NCBI RefSeq assembly: GCF_016888135.1
Contig: NZ_JACSWB010000157.1
Coordinates: forward strand, 1 to 64,000
DNA: 64,000 nt
Direction of reading: 5' to 3'
Source: Leptolyngbya sp. CCY15150
GTDB lineage: Bacteria > Cyanobacteriota > Cyanobacteriia > RECH01
Positions 8,764 to 17,126 of this stretch are shown piece after piece. A program made the translations under genes and the position numbers. Within the stretch, counting starts at the first letter, position 1, and each line of letters begins with the position of its first letter. Under the pieces are notes generated by a model. That model did not search any database. It was not told where the DNA came from and saw only the letters and a list, made by a program, of their open reading frames with translations.

Positions 8764-9486
8764 ATGACTGCTGTGCAAGATCATCTTCCCACCTCCATAG
8801 ACGAACTCCAGGCTCAGCTAGAGTCTTCCAGCCTACCCAAGCAACTGCAACAGCTCAGCGATATTGCCGCCGCCGGTGAGCCAGGGTTGTCGCTGTTTAT
8901 GGACTTTTTGCGCGATCGCCCTCCCAGCGATCGCCCCTCTGAAGTGATCATCCGAGGCACCATGTATCAATACCTGGTGGCCGATCGCCGCGACACCACC
9001 CAAGCTTTCCTTCAGCAGCACTTGCCCGACGGCGTCGTGGCCCTAGAGAGCGATCGCTCCATCGACTACCGTCCTCTGCAACAGCTTCTGGCCCAGCAAG
9101 ACTTTGAAGAAGCCGATCGGGTGACGCTGCAAAAAATGTGTGAACTATCAGGCGAAACAGCGATCGCCCGTAAATGGCTCTATTTCACCGAAGTGGATGG
9201 TTTCCCGATCAGCGATCTTTGCACCATCGATCGCCTGTGGCTGGCCCATTCCCAAGGTAAATTTGGCTTCTCGGTGCAGCGAGAGCTATGGCTGGGCAGC
9301 GGCAAAAACTGGGATGTTCTCTGGTCAAAAATTGGCTGGCGTACGGAGAAACTCTGGACGCGCTATCCCAATGAATTCACCTGGGATCTATCTGCCCCCC
9401 GCGGCCACTTGCCGCTCACGAACCAGTTGCGCGGTGTGCGGGTGATGGCAGCGTTGATGAAACATCCCGCATGGAGCGATCGCTAG
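8764..9486 (+). CDS. gun4: GUN4, Mg-chelatase activator (tetrapyrrole-binding)
   Basis: A 240-residue protein, close to the usual cyanobacterial GUN4 length of about 230. Residues 1-85 form the helical N-terminal domain found in cyanobacterial GUN4; the GUN4 core (about 86-235) carries the 'LQQLLAQQDFEEAD' entry helix and the family-typical 'IDRLWLAHSQGKFGFSVQ' and 'KIGWRT' segments around the porphyrin-binding cavity. GUN4 binds protoporphyrin IX and Mg-protoporphyrin and stimulates the ChlH subunit of Mg-chelatase in chlorophyll synthesis. It stands alone on the plus strand behind a structured leader (8326-8721) that may regulate it. The start is ATG 8764. Confidence 0.95.
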   Translation: MTAVQDHLPTSIDELQAQLESSSLPKQLQQLSDIAAAGEPGLSLFMDFLRDRPPSDRPSEVIIRGTMYQYLVADRRDTTQAFLQQHLPDGVVALESDRSIDYRPLQQLLAQQDFEEADRVTLQKMCELSGETAIARKWLYFTEVDGFPISDLCTIDRLWLAHSQGKFGFSVQRELWLGSGKNWDVLWSKIGWRTEKLWTRYPNEFTWDLSAPRGHLPLTNQLRGVRVMAALMKHPAWSDR

Positions 9487-9494
9487 AGGTTTAA

Positions 9495-9545
9495 CGCGTT
9501 ACGCTGGCGCTTTAGCGAAGCCATGTCGCAGGCTATAGCATCCTA
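9495..9545. repeat. small interspersed repeat after gun4
   Basis: The stretch beginning with GCGTTACGCTGGCGCTTTAG and continuing through GCGAAGCCATGTCGCAGGCTATAGC resembles the GCGTAGCC/GCGAAG-type short repeats common in cyanobacterial spacers. A related element is at 45472-45540. I see no gene in the 152-bp gap before the caspase gene. Confidence 0.35.
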
Positions 9546-9638
9546 CCGATCCATAAGGATTTCTGCTTCATAAAGAATACGGAACACCACCCGTAACCTG
9601 GTTTAAACTAAGGCGGCACCCCTGACGATCGCTGCTCC

Positions 9639-11477
9639 ATGACCAGAAACTGGGCCATCTGCATTGGTATTAACGATTACTACAACCTCCAGCCGCTTCA
9701 GTATGCGGTGCAGGATGCGATCGCTGTGCGAGATTTTTTTCTCACCACGGTCAAGTTCGAGCAGGTCTTTTACTTTGCCGATGATTCGCCGCCCATCCAG
9801 ACGCCTCGGGGAGAGATGCGATCGCTGCCCACGTTTGGCAACCTGAAGCGCTTTTTTCGGGAACGGTTTCAGCAACCGTTTTTGGAGACGGGGGACAATT
9901 TTTGGTTTTTCTTTGCCGGCCATGGCGAACTGCATGAGGGCCACGACTACCTGATGCCCATTGATGTGGATCCGGGCAATATTGCCGAAACGGCTCTGCG
10001 GGTGAGTGATGTGACCGCCTGTCTGCGCAACTGCGGAGCGGATAATACAATTTTGCTGTTGGATGCCTGCCGCAGCCAGGGTCGCCGTCAGGGGACGGGT
10101 CTGGGAACGGAGGAGCAGCAGGGGATGGTGACGATCTATAGCTGTAGCCCTCGGGAAGCGTCCTATGAACTTGAGGCGCTGGGGCACGGTTCCTTTACCC
10201 ATGCGCTGCTAGAGGGACTGACGCTTCAAGGGGCGAACAATTGCGCCACGGTGGAACGGTTGAACCTGCATCTGCGGTATCAGGTGCCGAACCTGAATGC
10301 CCGGCATGGCAAGCCAAAGCAGACGCCCTATACGGCCGTGGAGCCGCTGTCGAAGAATTATCTAATCTTGCTGCCAGAGCAGGCGACGGTGCAGGATGTG
10401 CTGACGCTGAAATCGGAAGCGCAGGATGCGGAGCTGAATAATCAGCTTGACTTGGCGAAACAGCTTTGGATTCGGGTGCTGGGAGCATCAAGGGCAGATC
10501 TTCAAGCTATTACTGCACTAGAGCGAATTGCTCTAAAGCGGGTTCGTGAATTCAGTTCTCCCAAGCCAACTTCCTCAGTAGCCGGACAGCGTAGCCAAGA
10601 GCGTGCTTCTACCCCCGTGGTTGAATTTGAGGTAGCAACGCTCGAAATTGCTCCAGGATTGTTTGGCTTGGGAACTAAGCTAGTCCGCCAGACTCGTCAG
10701 GGTCGCACTGAGTACCGTCAAGAATCGTTAGGTCAAGGGGTGACGCTAGATCTGATGTTGATGCCTAGCGGTACGTTTACTATGGGTTCTCCTGATGGTG
10801 AGGGATACAAGGACGAACAGCCCCAGCATTCAGTCACTATTGCGTCCTTTTGGATGGGCAAATATCCCGTGACCCAGAGTCAATGGCGTACTGTCTCAGC
10901 CCTGCCTAGGATCGAACGTGATCTTGATGTCGATCCAGCCAGCTTTAAGGGGGACAATCGCCCGGTGGAGAAAGTGAGCTGGTATGATGCGGTGGAATTT
11001 TGCCAGAGACTGTCAAAGCATACGGAGCGAGAGTATCGCCTGCCCAGTGAAGCCGAGTGGGAATATGCCTGTCGGGCTGGGACTACAACGCCATTTTATG
11101 TTGGCCCAACGATCACCACAGATTTAGCGAATTATAACGGCAACTATACCTATAGCAATGGTTCGACGGGAATCTATCGAGAAGAAACAACCGAGGTCGG
11201 CAGCTTCCCGGCTAACGCCTTTGGCCTGTACGATATGCATGGCAATGTTTGGGAGTGGTGCCTCGATCACTGGCATGATACGTATCAAGATGCTCCAACT
11301 GACGGCAGTGCTTGGGTGGCGGGTGGCGATAATGCTTTGAGAGTGCTGCGGGGCGGTTCGTGGAGCGGCAATCCGAGGAACTGCCGCTCGGCGAATCGTG
11401 GTTGGTTCGGTCCGGGCGGCAGGTACAACTACGTCGGGTTTCGGGTTGTCGTCTCCTCGGCGTGGGCTCTTTCATAG
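9639..11477 (+). CDS. orthocaspase fused to FGE/CLec-fold domain; likely DGR variable protein
   Basis: A 612-residue fusion. Residues 1-240 are a caspase-like (peptidase C14) domain with the catalytic dyad His95 ('FFAGHGE') and Cys144 ('LLLDACRS'). A helical linker (about 245-330) leads to a formylglycine-generating-enzyme-type, C-type-lectin-fold domain (about 365-605) with family marks 'PSGTFTMGS', 'YRLPSEAEWEYACR', 'GLYDMHGNVWEW' and 'RVLRGGSW'. Such FGE domains usually act as binding modules, and in cyanobacteria they are frequent targets of diversity-generating retroelements. The last 40 codons show that signature (separate entry). Likely role: regulated proteolysis or self-killing triggered by a variable receptor domain. 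A Pepco-like gene follows 173 bp downstream. No signal peptide is present, so it is cytoplasmic. ATG 9639 is a plausible start. Confidence 0.93.
   Translation: MTRNWAICIGINDYYNLQPLQYAVQDAIAVRDFFLTTVKFEQVFYFADDSPPIQTPRGEMRSLPTFGNLKRFFRERFQQPFLETGDNFWFFFAGHGELHEGHDYLMPIDVDPGNIAETALRVSDVTACLRNCGADNTILLLDACRSQGRRQGTGLGTEEQQGMVTIYSCSPREASYELEALGHGSFTHALLEGLTLQGANNCATVERLNLHLRYQVPNLNARHGKPKQTPYTAVEPLSKNYLILLPEQATVQDVLTLKSEAQDAELNNQLDLAKQLWIRVLGASRADLQAITALERIALKRVREFSSPKPTSSVAGQRSQERASTPVVEFEVATLEIAPGLFGLGTKLVRQTRQGRTEYRQESLGQGVTLDLMLMPSGTFTMGSPDGEGYKDEQPQHSVTIASFWMGKYPVTQSQWRTVSALPRIERDLDVDPASFKGDNRPVEKVSWYDAVEFCQRLSKHTEREYRLPSEAEWEYACRAGTTTPFYVGPTITTDLANYNGNYTYSNGSTGIYREETTEVGSFPANAFGLYDMHGNVWEWCLDHWHDTYQDAPTDGSAWVAGGDNALRVLRGGSWSGNPRNCRSANRGWFGPGGRYNYVGFRVVVSSAWALS
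11364..11450 (+). other. candidate DGR variable region (VR) at the 3' end of the caspase-FGE gene
   Basis: Codons 576-598 encode S-G-N-P-R-N-C-R-S-A-N-R-G-W-F-G-P-G-G-R-Y-N-Y, where related proteins typically carry Asn-rich stretches. Every unusual codon can be derived from an A-containing codon by changing adenines only: AGC and GGC from AAC, GGT from AAT, TGG from AGG, TTC from AAC, GGC from GAC, TAC from AAC. The invariant codons between them (CCG, TGC CGC TCG, CGT) contain no A. An A-poor, GC-rich block, GTCGGGTTTCGGGTTGTC (11433-11450), follows at the place of the initiation-of-mutagenic-homing site. No template repeat or reverse transcriptase was found in the window. Confidence 0.65.
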
Positions 11478-11536
11478 CCCTTTACACTTTTTAACTCTTT
11501 CCCTTTACACTTCTTCATGGTTTCGCGCTGTGCGCG
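11478..11536. repeat. pyrimidine-rich direct repeats and hairpin just after the variable region
   Basis: CCCTTTACACTT occurs at 11478-11489, straight after the stop codon, and again at 11501-11512 within a T/C-rich stretch. A perfect CGCGC-TGT-GCGCG hairpin lies at 11524-11536. DGR target genes often have a hairpin shortly after the variable region that aids retrohoming; whether this one serves that purpose is inference. Confidence 0.45.
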
Positions 11537-11650
11537 ATCGATTTTTTTTGCGATTTGGGTGATGTAGAAGAGCGCTACTGCTGACGAGTTAGATTTGATT
11601 GTCCCCGATCGGGATCTGAAATAATGATGGGTAAAACGAGGCGATAGACC

Positions 11651-12028
11651 ATGGCAGACGGCGATCAGCTTTGGATTTTGACCGAGATTGAAGACATCGA
11701 CGAAACCGTGATCATTGAAGGGCAGCGATCGGGTCGGCGGGATACGGGAGGCGGCTTTGATCCAGTCGACACCGTGGAGCAAACCACCACCGTCACGCGC
11801 CGCAAGCGGGTATCGATTGATGCTCAGCTTGTGAAAACTCAGATGGAAAGTATGCTGGCGATCGTCAATGACCTCTTCAGCCAAGCGGAGACCACCACGG
11901 GATTGCGCCTCGATGAAGTGGAATTGTCGGTGGATATTAGTGCCGAGGGTCAGATCAGCATCATCGGCAATGGTGGCAAGCTGGGCAATAGCGGCGGCAT
12001 TAAACTGAAATTCACCCGTCCGGTGTAG
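11651..12028 (+). CDS. small Pepco/Trypco-like effector-associated protein
   Basis: A 125-residue soluble protein starting 'MADGDQLWILTEIEDIDETVIIE'. A short variable loop (about 28-45) precedes a helix 'DAQLVKTQMESMLAIVNDLFSQAE' and a strand-rich end 'LDEVELSVDISAEGQISIIGNGG....GGIKLKFTRP'. This layout resembles the small effector-associated domains (Pepco, Trypco1) that occur next to caspase- and trypsin-like peptidases in bacterial conflict systems. The neighbouring caspase-FGE gene on the same strand, 173 bp upstream, supports that reading. No catalytic motif is visible. Its job may be to link sensor and protease or to scaffold their assembly; this is inference. The assignment is by sequence pattern. 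Confidence 0.6.
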   Translation: MADGDQLWILTEIEDIDETVIIEGQRSGRRDTGGGFDPVDTVEQTTTVTRRKRVSIDAQLVKTQMESMLAIVNDLFSQAETTTGLRLDEVELSVDISAEGQISIIGNGGKLGNSGGIKLKFTRPV

Positions 12029-12032
12029 GGTT

Positions 12033-12253
12033 TTCAAAGCCCCTCTACCGACCTGGGAAAGGAGTTTGGGGTGAGGGTCTTGGAGTTGCGTTTGTTCGGG
12101 AGCGATCGCCCTTGATAAGCTGCGCCACCCTTTCCCCCTCATCCCCCAGCCCCTTCTCCCACAAGGGTAGAAGGGGAGCAAGAGTGCAGAGAATGGGTTG
12201 CTTTCAAAGCCCCTCTACCGTTCTGGGAGATGGGTTTGGGGTGAGGGTCTTCT
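12033..12253. repeat. pair of direct repeats with an embedded REP-like element
   Basis: Two copies of a ~50-bp unit (12031-12081 and about 12207-12252) share TTTCAAAGCCCCTCTACCG, then TGGGA, and end in TTTGGGGTGAGGGTCTT. Between them, at 12121-12178, lies CCCTCATCCCCCAGCCCCTT continuing into a CTTCTCCC/GGTAGAAGGGG hairpin. The same family appears in the spacer at 19999-20110. These are small dispersed, non-coding repeats of the kind common in cyanobacterial spacers. This spacer (12029-12325) holds no gene. Confidence 0.6.
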
Positions 12254-12325
12254 GCTCTCTCATCCTGATCATGAGCTGCATGGAATGTAGGAAGGAAGCA
12301 GCTTGCATCGGAGATAGACGAGGAT

Positions 12326-15250
12326 ATGCGTGCTTCACAGGTTACGGCTTGCACGTTGACCGCGATCGCTTGGGGCGTAGGACAAGGGGCAACGGCCCAC
12401 GGTCAGAGCGTACCAGAGGCTCCCCCAGAGCCCGTTCCCGTTTATCCGGGGCAGACATCAGAGTTCGAGTCGATGGGAACGGGGATCGTGCCCCCTGAGG
12501 GAGAGGTGTATCAAGAATTTTCCCCCGTGGAGAAGCTGGAGGCGGAGGTTCAGGAGCAGGCTGAGGAGCCGGCGGTTGAGGTAGAGGATCCTGTGGAGGA
12601 TGAGCCCATCCAGGATCGGCAGGAGCGATCGCCCCTCCCGACTGTTGAGGAACCCAAGGAACCGCCGGCCCCGTTGCCGGTCTCGGAACCCGCTCCGGTT
12701 GTTTCATCCTACGATCGCCCTGTGGCCATGCCTGCAACCCAACCGGTGGATCAGTGGCGGCAGGGCAGTGGTTTGGCTAAGGTTGTGGCCCATGGGGGCG
12801 ATCGCGTCCCCGACTCGGAACCCATGGTGCGCACCCAAAATACCTGCGGGCGATCGCCTCAGGCGGTACCCATTCCTAGCCTGGCCCAGCGCATGGCGGA
12901 ACGTCTGCAGCGCAATCGGCGGGATAACGGTTCGGCAGCCGATTGCCCTTTTCCCAAATTCACCACTACCAAAGTTCTCTATCCCGCTGCTAAGGCCAAT
13001 GGATCAGGAGCGATCGCCCCCACCTCTCCCCTTGGGCGTCTGGCGGCAGGAACCTGGCGATTTCCCTTGTCCATCGACGCGCCGGTTACCTCGTCGTTTG
13101 GTTGGCGGATTCACCCCATCTCGGGCGATCGCCGCTTCCATGACGGCGTAGACTTTGGCGCACCGGAGGGTACACCCGTGTTAGCTGCGGCAGCCGGACA
13201 GGTGCAGTCGGCGGGCTGGATGGGAGGCTATGGGCTGACGGTGGTGGTAGACCACGGCTCTTCCCAGCAGACGCTCTATGCCCACTTGTCTAAGATTGTG
13301 GTGGAGCCAGGGCAGCGCGTTGAGGGTGGTGCCTTGCTGGGGCAGGTGGGCAGTACGGGTAATTCCACTGGGCCCCACCTGCATTTTGAGCAGCGTCGCT
13401 TGTTGGATCACCAGTGGGTGGCGGTGGAGCCTTTGGGGGCCGATAGTGCCGATGGTGTAGAACTACCAGGGTCGGAAACCGTGGTCTTGGCTGCGGCTAC
13501 GTCGGGTATGGATGCAGCGGTGCAGGCCCTGCCCACCGTGCGGGTCGCCGCTACGCCCACGAGCCTAGCTCCTTGCAAAGACTCCTGCGGAGAAGCGCCC
13601 ACCTTGCAGGCCGTTGCCCTGCCCAGTTTGCCACCCCTGCCGGAGGTGCCCGATGGGCCTTTCCTGCCCTCCACTACGCCGGTAGTGGAACTCTCCCAAG
13701 CGCCCCAGCCCTTGGCAGATCGGGATTCCCAATCTTTTGTCGGCTGGCTAGAGGACTGTCAGGCCTTGATCGATCAGGGTGACTATGGTCAGGCCTTGGC
13801 CACCTGCGATCGCGCCATCTCCATCAATCCGCGCAATGCCGAAGCCTGGCTGAGTCGCGGGCGACTGCTGATGTCCTTGGGGCGTTATCCAGAAGCGATC
13901 GCTGCCCTCACCTATGTGCTGCACCATGAGCCGAACTCGTCTCAGGTGCTCACCGATCGCTGCAGTGCCTATGCCCGCCATGGCAATGTGATCAGCGCTG
14001 TGCGGGACTGCGATCGCGCTTTGGAACTGAATCAAGAGTGGGGCGATCGCTCCCCAGCGTTGGCCTACCAACATCGAGGTTTACTCTATTTACAAGCAGG
14101 CGATTACGACCAAGCGATCGCCGACTTTAATCAGATCCTGGCCCAAGACCCCGACCATTCCCTAGCCTTGACCTATCGCTGTCGAGGGGAGCTGGGGCTG
14201 GGGCAAACCGAAACGGCCTTAGCCTCCTGCGATCGCGCCCTGGAGCTGGATCGCCAGTGGGGCGATACCTCCCCCGCCTTGGCTTGGTACCATCGCGGGT
14301 TGGTGCTCACTCAGCTTGAACGTCCCACCGATGCCCTTGCCGCCTACGACCAAGCGATCGCCCTCGAACCCGGTCAGGCGTCGTTATGGACGCATCGCGG
14401 CTTGCTCCTAGAACGCTTGGATCGGTTCGATGCGGCCCTCATCTCTCTCCAGCAAGCCACCCAGCTAGCTCCCAAGTCTTCCCTGGCCTGGCTGCATCAG
14501 GCCACGGTGCTGAATCGTCTCGACCAGCCGCAGTCCGCCTTGGTGGCCGTTGAGCAGTCCCTGCAGGGCGATGGGCAATGGGGTGATCAGGACATCACCG
14601 AGGCCTGGACGGCCCAGGCCCAAGCCTATGTCGGTCTGCAGCGCTACGAGGAAGCGATCGCTGCTGCCGATCAGGTGATCAGCCACCAGCCCAGCCATGG
14701 GCCAGCCTGGGGCCATCGAGCCGTGGCTCTGGGGCAGTTGGGGCGGACGGGAGAGGCCCTAGCGGCCATCAGCCAAGCCCTAGAGGTTCAGCCCCAATCC
14801 CCCGATCTTTGGTTACAGCAGGGGCAGATTCTTAGCCTGACCGGGCAGGAAGCAGAAGCGATCGCTGCCTATGACCAAGCGCTCAGCCACAACCCGTCCC
14901 GTTCCCTGAAACTGGATCTGTTGACCCAACGCAGTCGCGTCCTGTGGCGCTTGGGTCAGTTCGACGCAGCCCTAGCCACAACCCAGGAGGTGCTCAACCT
15001 CGATCCCACGTCCCTTGAGGGATGGCACATTCAGGGCATGGTGTTGCTATCCCTCAACCGTCATGCCGAGGCGATCGCTGCCTATGACTACGCGATCGCT
15101 CTGGATCCCAAGAGCATTCAAGCCTGGACAGGCCGCGGCTCTGCCCTGCGCTTTGCCGGTCAGGAAGATGCCGCCCAGCAGGCCTTCCGGCAAGCCGACG
15201 ATCTCCGGCAAGCCCTGCGGCCAAACGCTCCAGCGCCGTCGCCCTCCTGA
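12326..15250 (+). CDS. secreted M23 metallopeptidase fused to a TPR array
   Basis: A 974-residue protein. Residues 1-26 look like a signal peptide ending 'ATAHGQS'. A Pro/Glu-rich region follows (about 30-130), then an M23/LytM endopeptidase domain (about 245-365) with zinc ligands in H272-x3-D276 ('FHDGVDFG') and H351-L-H353-F. The C-terminal half (about 460-960) is an array of roughly a dozen tetratricopeptide repeats with 'A..YDQAIALEP'-type helices. M23 enzymes cut peptidoglycan cross-bridges or act as LytM regulators in the periplasm; the TPRs would recruit partners. The TPR DNA carries many HIP1 octamers because 'EAIAA' codons often read GCGATCGC. It may cooperate with the FHA-PBP in wall remodelling (inference). 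Confidence 0.88.
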   Translation: MRASQVTACTLTAIAWGVGQGATAHGQSVPEAPPEPVPVYPGQTSEFESMGTGIVPPEGEVYQEFSPVEKLEAEVQEQAEEPAVEVEDPVEDEPIQDRQERSPLPTVEEPKEPPAPLPVSEPAPVVSSYDRPVAMPATQPVDQWRQGSGLAKVVAHGGDRVPDSEPMVRTQNTCGRSPQAVPIPSLAQRMAERLQRNRRDNGSAADCPFPKFTTTKVLYPAAKANGSGAIAPTSPLGRLAAGTWRFPLSIDAPVTSSFGWRIHPISGDRRFHDGVDFGAPEGTPVLAAAAGQVQSAGWMGGYGLTVVVDHGSSQQTLYAHLSKIVVEPGQRVEGGALLGQVGSTGNSTGPHLHFEQRRLLDHQWVAVEPLGADSADGVELPGSETVVLAAATSGMDAAVQALPTVRVAATPTSLAPCKDSCGEAPTLQAVALPSLPPLPEVPDGPFLPSTTPVVELSQAPQPLADRDSQSFVGWLEDCQALIDQGDYGQALATCDRAISINPRNAEAWLSRGRLLMSLGRYPEAIAALTYVLHHEPNSSQVLTDRCSAYARHGNVISAVRDCDRALELNQEWGDRSPALAYQHRGLLYLQAGDYDQAIADFNQILAQDPDHSLALTYRCRGELGLGQTETALASCDRALELDRQWGDTSPALAWYHRGLVLTQLERPTDALAAYDQAIALEPGQASLWTHRGLLLERLDRFDAALISLQQATQLAPKSSLAWLHQATVLNRLDQPQSALVAVEQSLQGDGQWGDQDITEAWTAQAQAYVGLQRYEEAIAAADQVISHQPSHGPAWGHRAVALGQLGRTGEALAAISQALEVQPQSPDLWLQQGQILSLTGQEAEAIAAYDQALSHNPSRSLKLDLLTQRSRVLWRLGQFDAALATTQEVLNLDPTSLEGWHIQGMVLLSLNRHAEAIAAYDYAIALDPKSIQAWTGRGSALRFAGQEDAAQQAFRQADDLRQALRPNAPAPSPS

Positions 15251-15419
15251 GTGGCGAGTTCATACGATAGGATAGACATAGGGTGAGGGCGATCGCTCCC
15301 CAGATGCTCCTGAACGTTGGCAGGAATCCTCGTCTCGTATGCAGGGCTACAGTTGGGGTAAGGTGCGATCGTTATGATGCACACCGAACCCGGTTATCTC
15401 ATAGTCGAAGGTTAGGTAT

Positions 15420-16067
15420 ATGACCTCATTTGCCAGTTCCACTGCCCGGTCAGATCTAAGCGAGTTACGTCGCCTCAAAGGCCTCCTCCCCCCTGAGCTG
15501 CGGAGTTGGGTCACCGTTGAAGCCGCCATTGATGTGACACCACCGCTGATCACCTCCGAAGAAATTGGTAAAGATCAGGTTGAGGTGCAGATCGACTTAG
15601 AAAAGTGGGATGCCCTAGCCATTGATCAGCGTAATTTACTGTTTTGGCATGAAGTTGCCCGCATCCAAAACGACACCATTCCTCGGGATGGCTGGGAAAT
15701 GGCGGCCCTTGCCATTGGTCTTGGGGGTGCGGTGGGAGAACTGTGGGTGCAGGATGGCCTCCTCCTTGTCCTAGCCCTAGCGCTCTGCGGCTTCTCAGGA
15801 TTCCGTCTCTATCAACGCAACAACGGCAGTAAGGTGTTGCGGGAAGCCATTGATGCCGATGAAAAAGCGATCGCCCTGGCCACTCGGTTTGGCTATACCC
15901 TGCCCAATGCCTACAAGAGCCTGGGAAGCGCCCTCAAGGTGTTGGTGGAGCAAACGCCGAAAAAACGCGCTCGCCGTAAATATCAATCTCGCCTAGATGC
16001 CCTGAAAAAGAGCGCCGCTCGGGCGAAATCCAAGGCCAAGTCCATGCGCAGCGAACCTGCCTATTAA
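15420..16067 (+). CDS. DUF3318 family membrane protein
   Basis: A 215-residue protein matching the cyanobacterial DUF3318 pattern: a soluble N-terminus 'LRRLKGLLPPELRSWVTVEAAIDV' and 'LLFWHEVARIQNDTIPRDGWE', two membrane segments (about 96-130), and a Lys/Arg-rich basic tail (about 180-215). The HEVAR motif recalls a degenerate HExxH peptidase motif but lacks the second histidine. The function is unknown. It is followed 111 bp downstream by the TIGR04168 phosphoesterase on the same strand, possibly as one transcription unit. Confidence 0.8.
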   Translation: MTSFASSTARSDLSELRRLKGLLPPELRSWVTVEAAIDVTPPLITSEEIGKDQVEVQIDLEKWDALAIDQRNLLFWHEVARIQNDTIPRDGWEMAALAIGLGGAVGELWVQDGLLLVLALALCGFSGFRLYQRNNGSKVLREAIDADEKAIALATRFGYTLPNAYKSLGSALKVLVEQTPKKRARRKYQSRLDALKKSAARAKSKAKSMRSEPAY

Positions 16068-16178
16068 GGCAAGACTGCCTGAGATGCCAAGGGGGAAGGT
16101 TAGGATAGGAATGGCGCAGTTCTCTAGCCCGCGCGGCGGTGAGGGAATGCCGCCATGCCCACTGTGCTAAGCAAGTGA

Positions 16179-17126
16179 ATGACTGACTCTCTAACGCCTC
16201 CCCTCTCCCGATCGCCCTTGCCGAATAAGGGGCGATCGCTCACCCTCGCGGTCATTGGCGATGTCCATGATCAATGGGACATCCACGACGAACAAGCCCT
16301 GCGCCACCTCGGGGTTGATCTGGTGCTGCTGGTCGGCGACTTTGGCAACGAAGCTGTATCTGTGGTGCGGTCGGTGGCGGAGATGGCCTTGCCCAAGGCG
16401 GTCATTTTGGGGAACCATGATGCTTGGCATACGGCCACAGCTTGGGGGCGGCGCAAATGTCCCTACGATCGCAAGCTTGAAGATCGGGTGCAGCAACAGC
16501 TTGATCTTTTAGGCGCGGCCCACGTGGGCTATGGCAAGCTCGACTTTCCAGACTTAGGGCTGAGCATTGTCGGTAGCCGACCCTTTAGCTGGGGTGGCCC
16601 AGACTGGCGCAACAAGTCTTTCTATCGCGATCGCTACGGCGTGGAAAGTTTTGCCGCTTCCATCGAAAAAATTGGAGCGGCCACCCAGCAAACCAGTGAA
16701 GAGGTGGTCATTTTTATAGGTCACTGCGGCCCAGCAGGATTAGGCGATCGCCCTGAATCGCCCTGTGGTCGTGATTGGCTGCCCATGGGCGGCGACTATG
16801 GTGACCCGGATTTTACCGGAGCGATCGCCCAGGCTAAGCAATGGGGTAAATCTGTTCCCCTGGTCACCTTTGGGCATATGCACCACAGCCTACGCCATAC
16901 CAAAAAACGGTTGCGCGAACGGTTGGTGCAGCAGGACAACACCGTTTATCTCAATGCCGCCAGCGTGCCCCGGATCGTTGCCACAGACTCGGGCTGGCTA
17001 CGCAATATGTCGTTGGTAACCCTGGAGAACGGAGTGGTGACCAGGGCAGCGATCGCCTGGGTCGATCCCACCTATACGATCCAGCAAGAAGACGTACTCT
17101 ATGCGGCCGATCCAGTCCTGCCCTAG
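16179..17126 (+). CDS. TIGR04168-type calcineurin-like metallophosphoesterase
   Basis: A 315-residue phosphoesterase with the dimetal motifs in order: 'VIGDVHDQWD' (about 27-36), 'LLVGDFGNE' (GDxxxE), 'ILGNHDAWH' (GNHD), 'IFIGHCGPAG' and 'VTFGHMHHSL' (GHxH). It belongs to the cyanobacterial/plastid TIGR04168 group, whose substrate is not established. The stop overlaps by 4 bp the stop region of the convergent ADP-ribosylglycohydrolase gene (17123-17126). The start at ATG 16179 has no strong ribosome binding site. Confidence 0.88.
   Translation: MTDSLTPPLSRSPLPNKGRSLTLAVIGDVHDQWDIHDEQALRHLGVDLVLLVGDFGNEAVSVVRSVAEMALPKAVILGNHDAWHTATAWGRRKCPYDRKLEDRVQQQLDLLGAAHVGYGKLDFPDLGLSIVGSRPFSWGGPDWRNKSFYRDRYGVESFAASIEKIGAATQQTSEEVVIFIGHCGPAGLGDRPESPCGRDWLPMGGDYGDPDFTGAIAQAKQWGKSVPLVTFGHMHHSLRHTKKRLRERLVQQDNTVYLNAASVPRIVATDSGWLRNMSLVTLENGVVTRAAIAWVDPTYTIQQEDVLYAADPVLP

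Noticed and set aside
9639-11477. A complete DGR within the window
   Set aside because: Only the variable region is seen. No reverse transcriptase with a YxDD motif and no second A-rich copy of the variable region could be found by reading.
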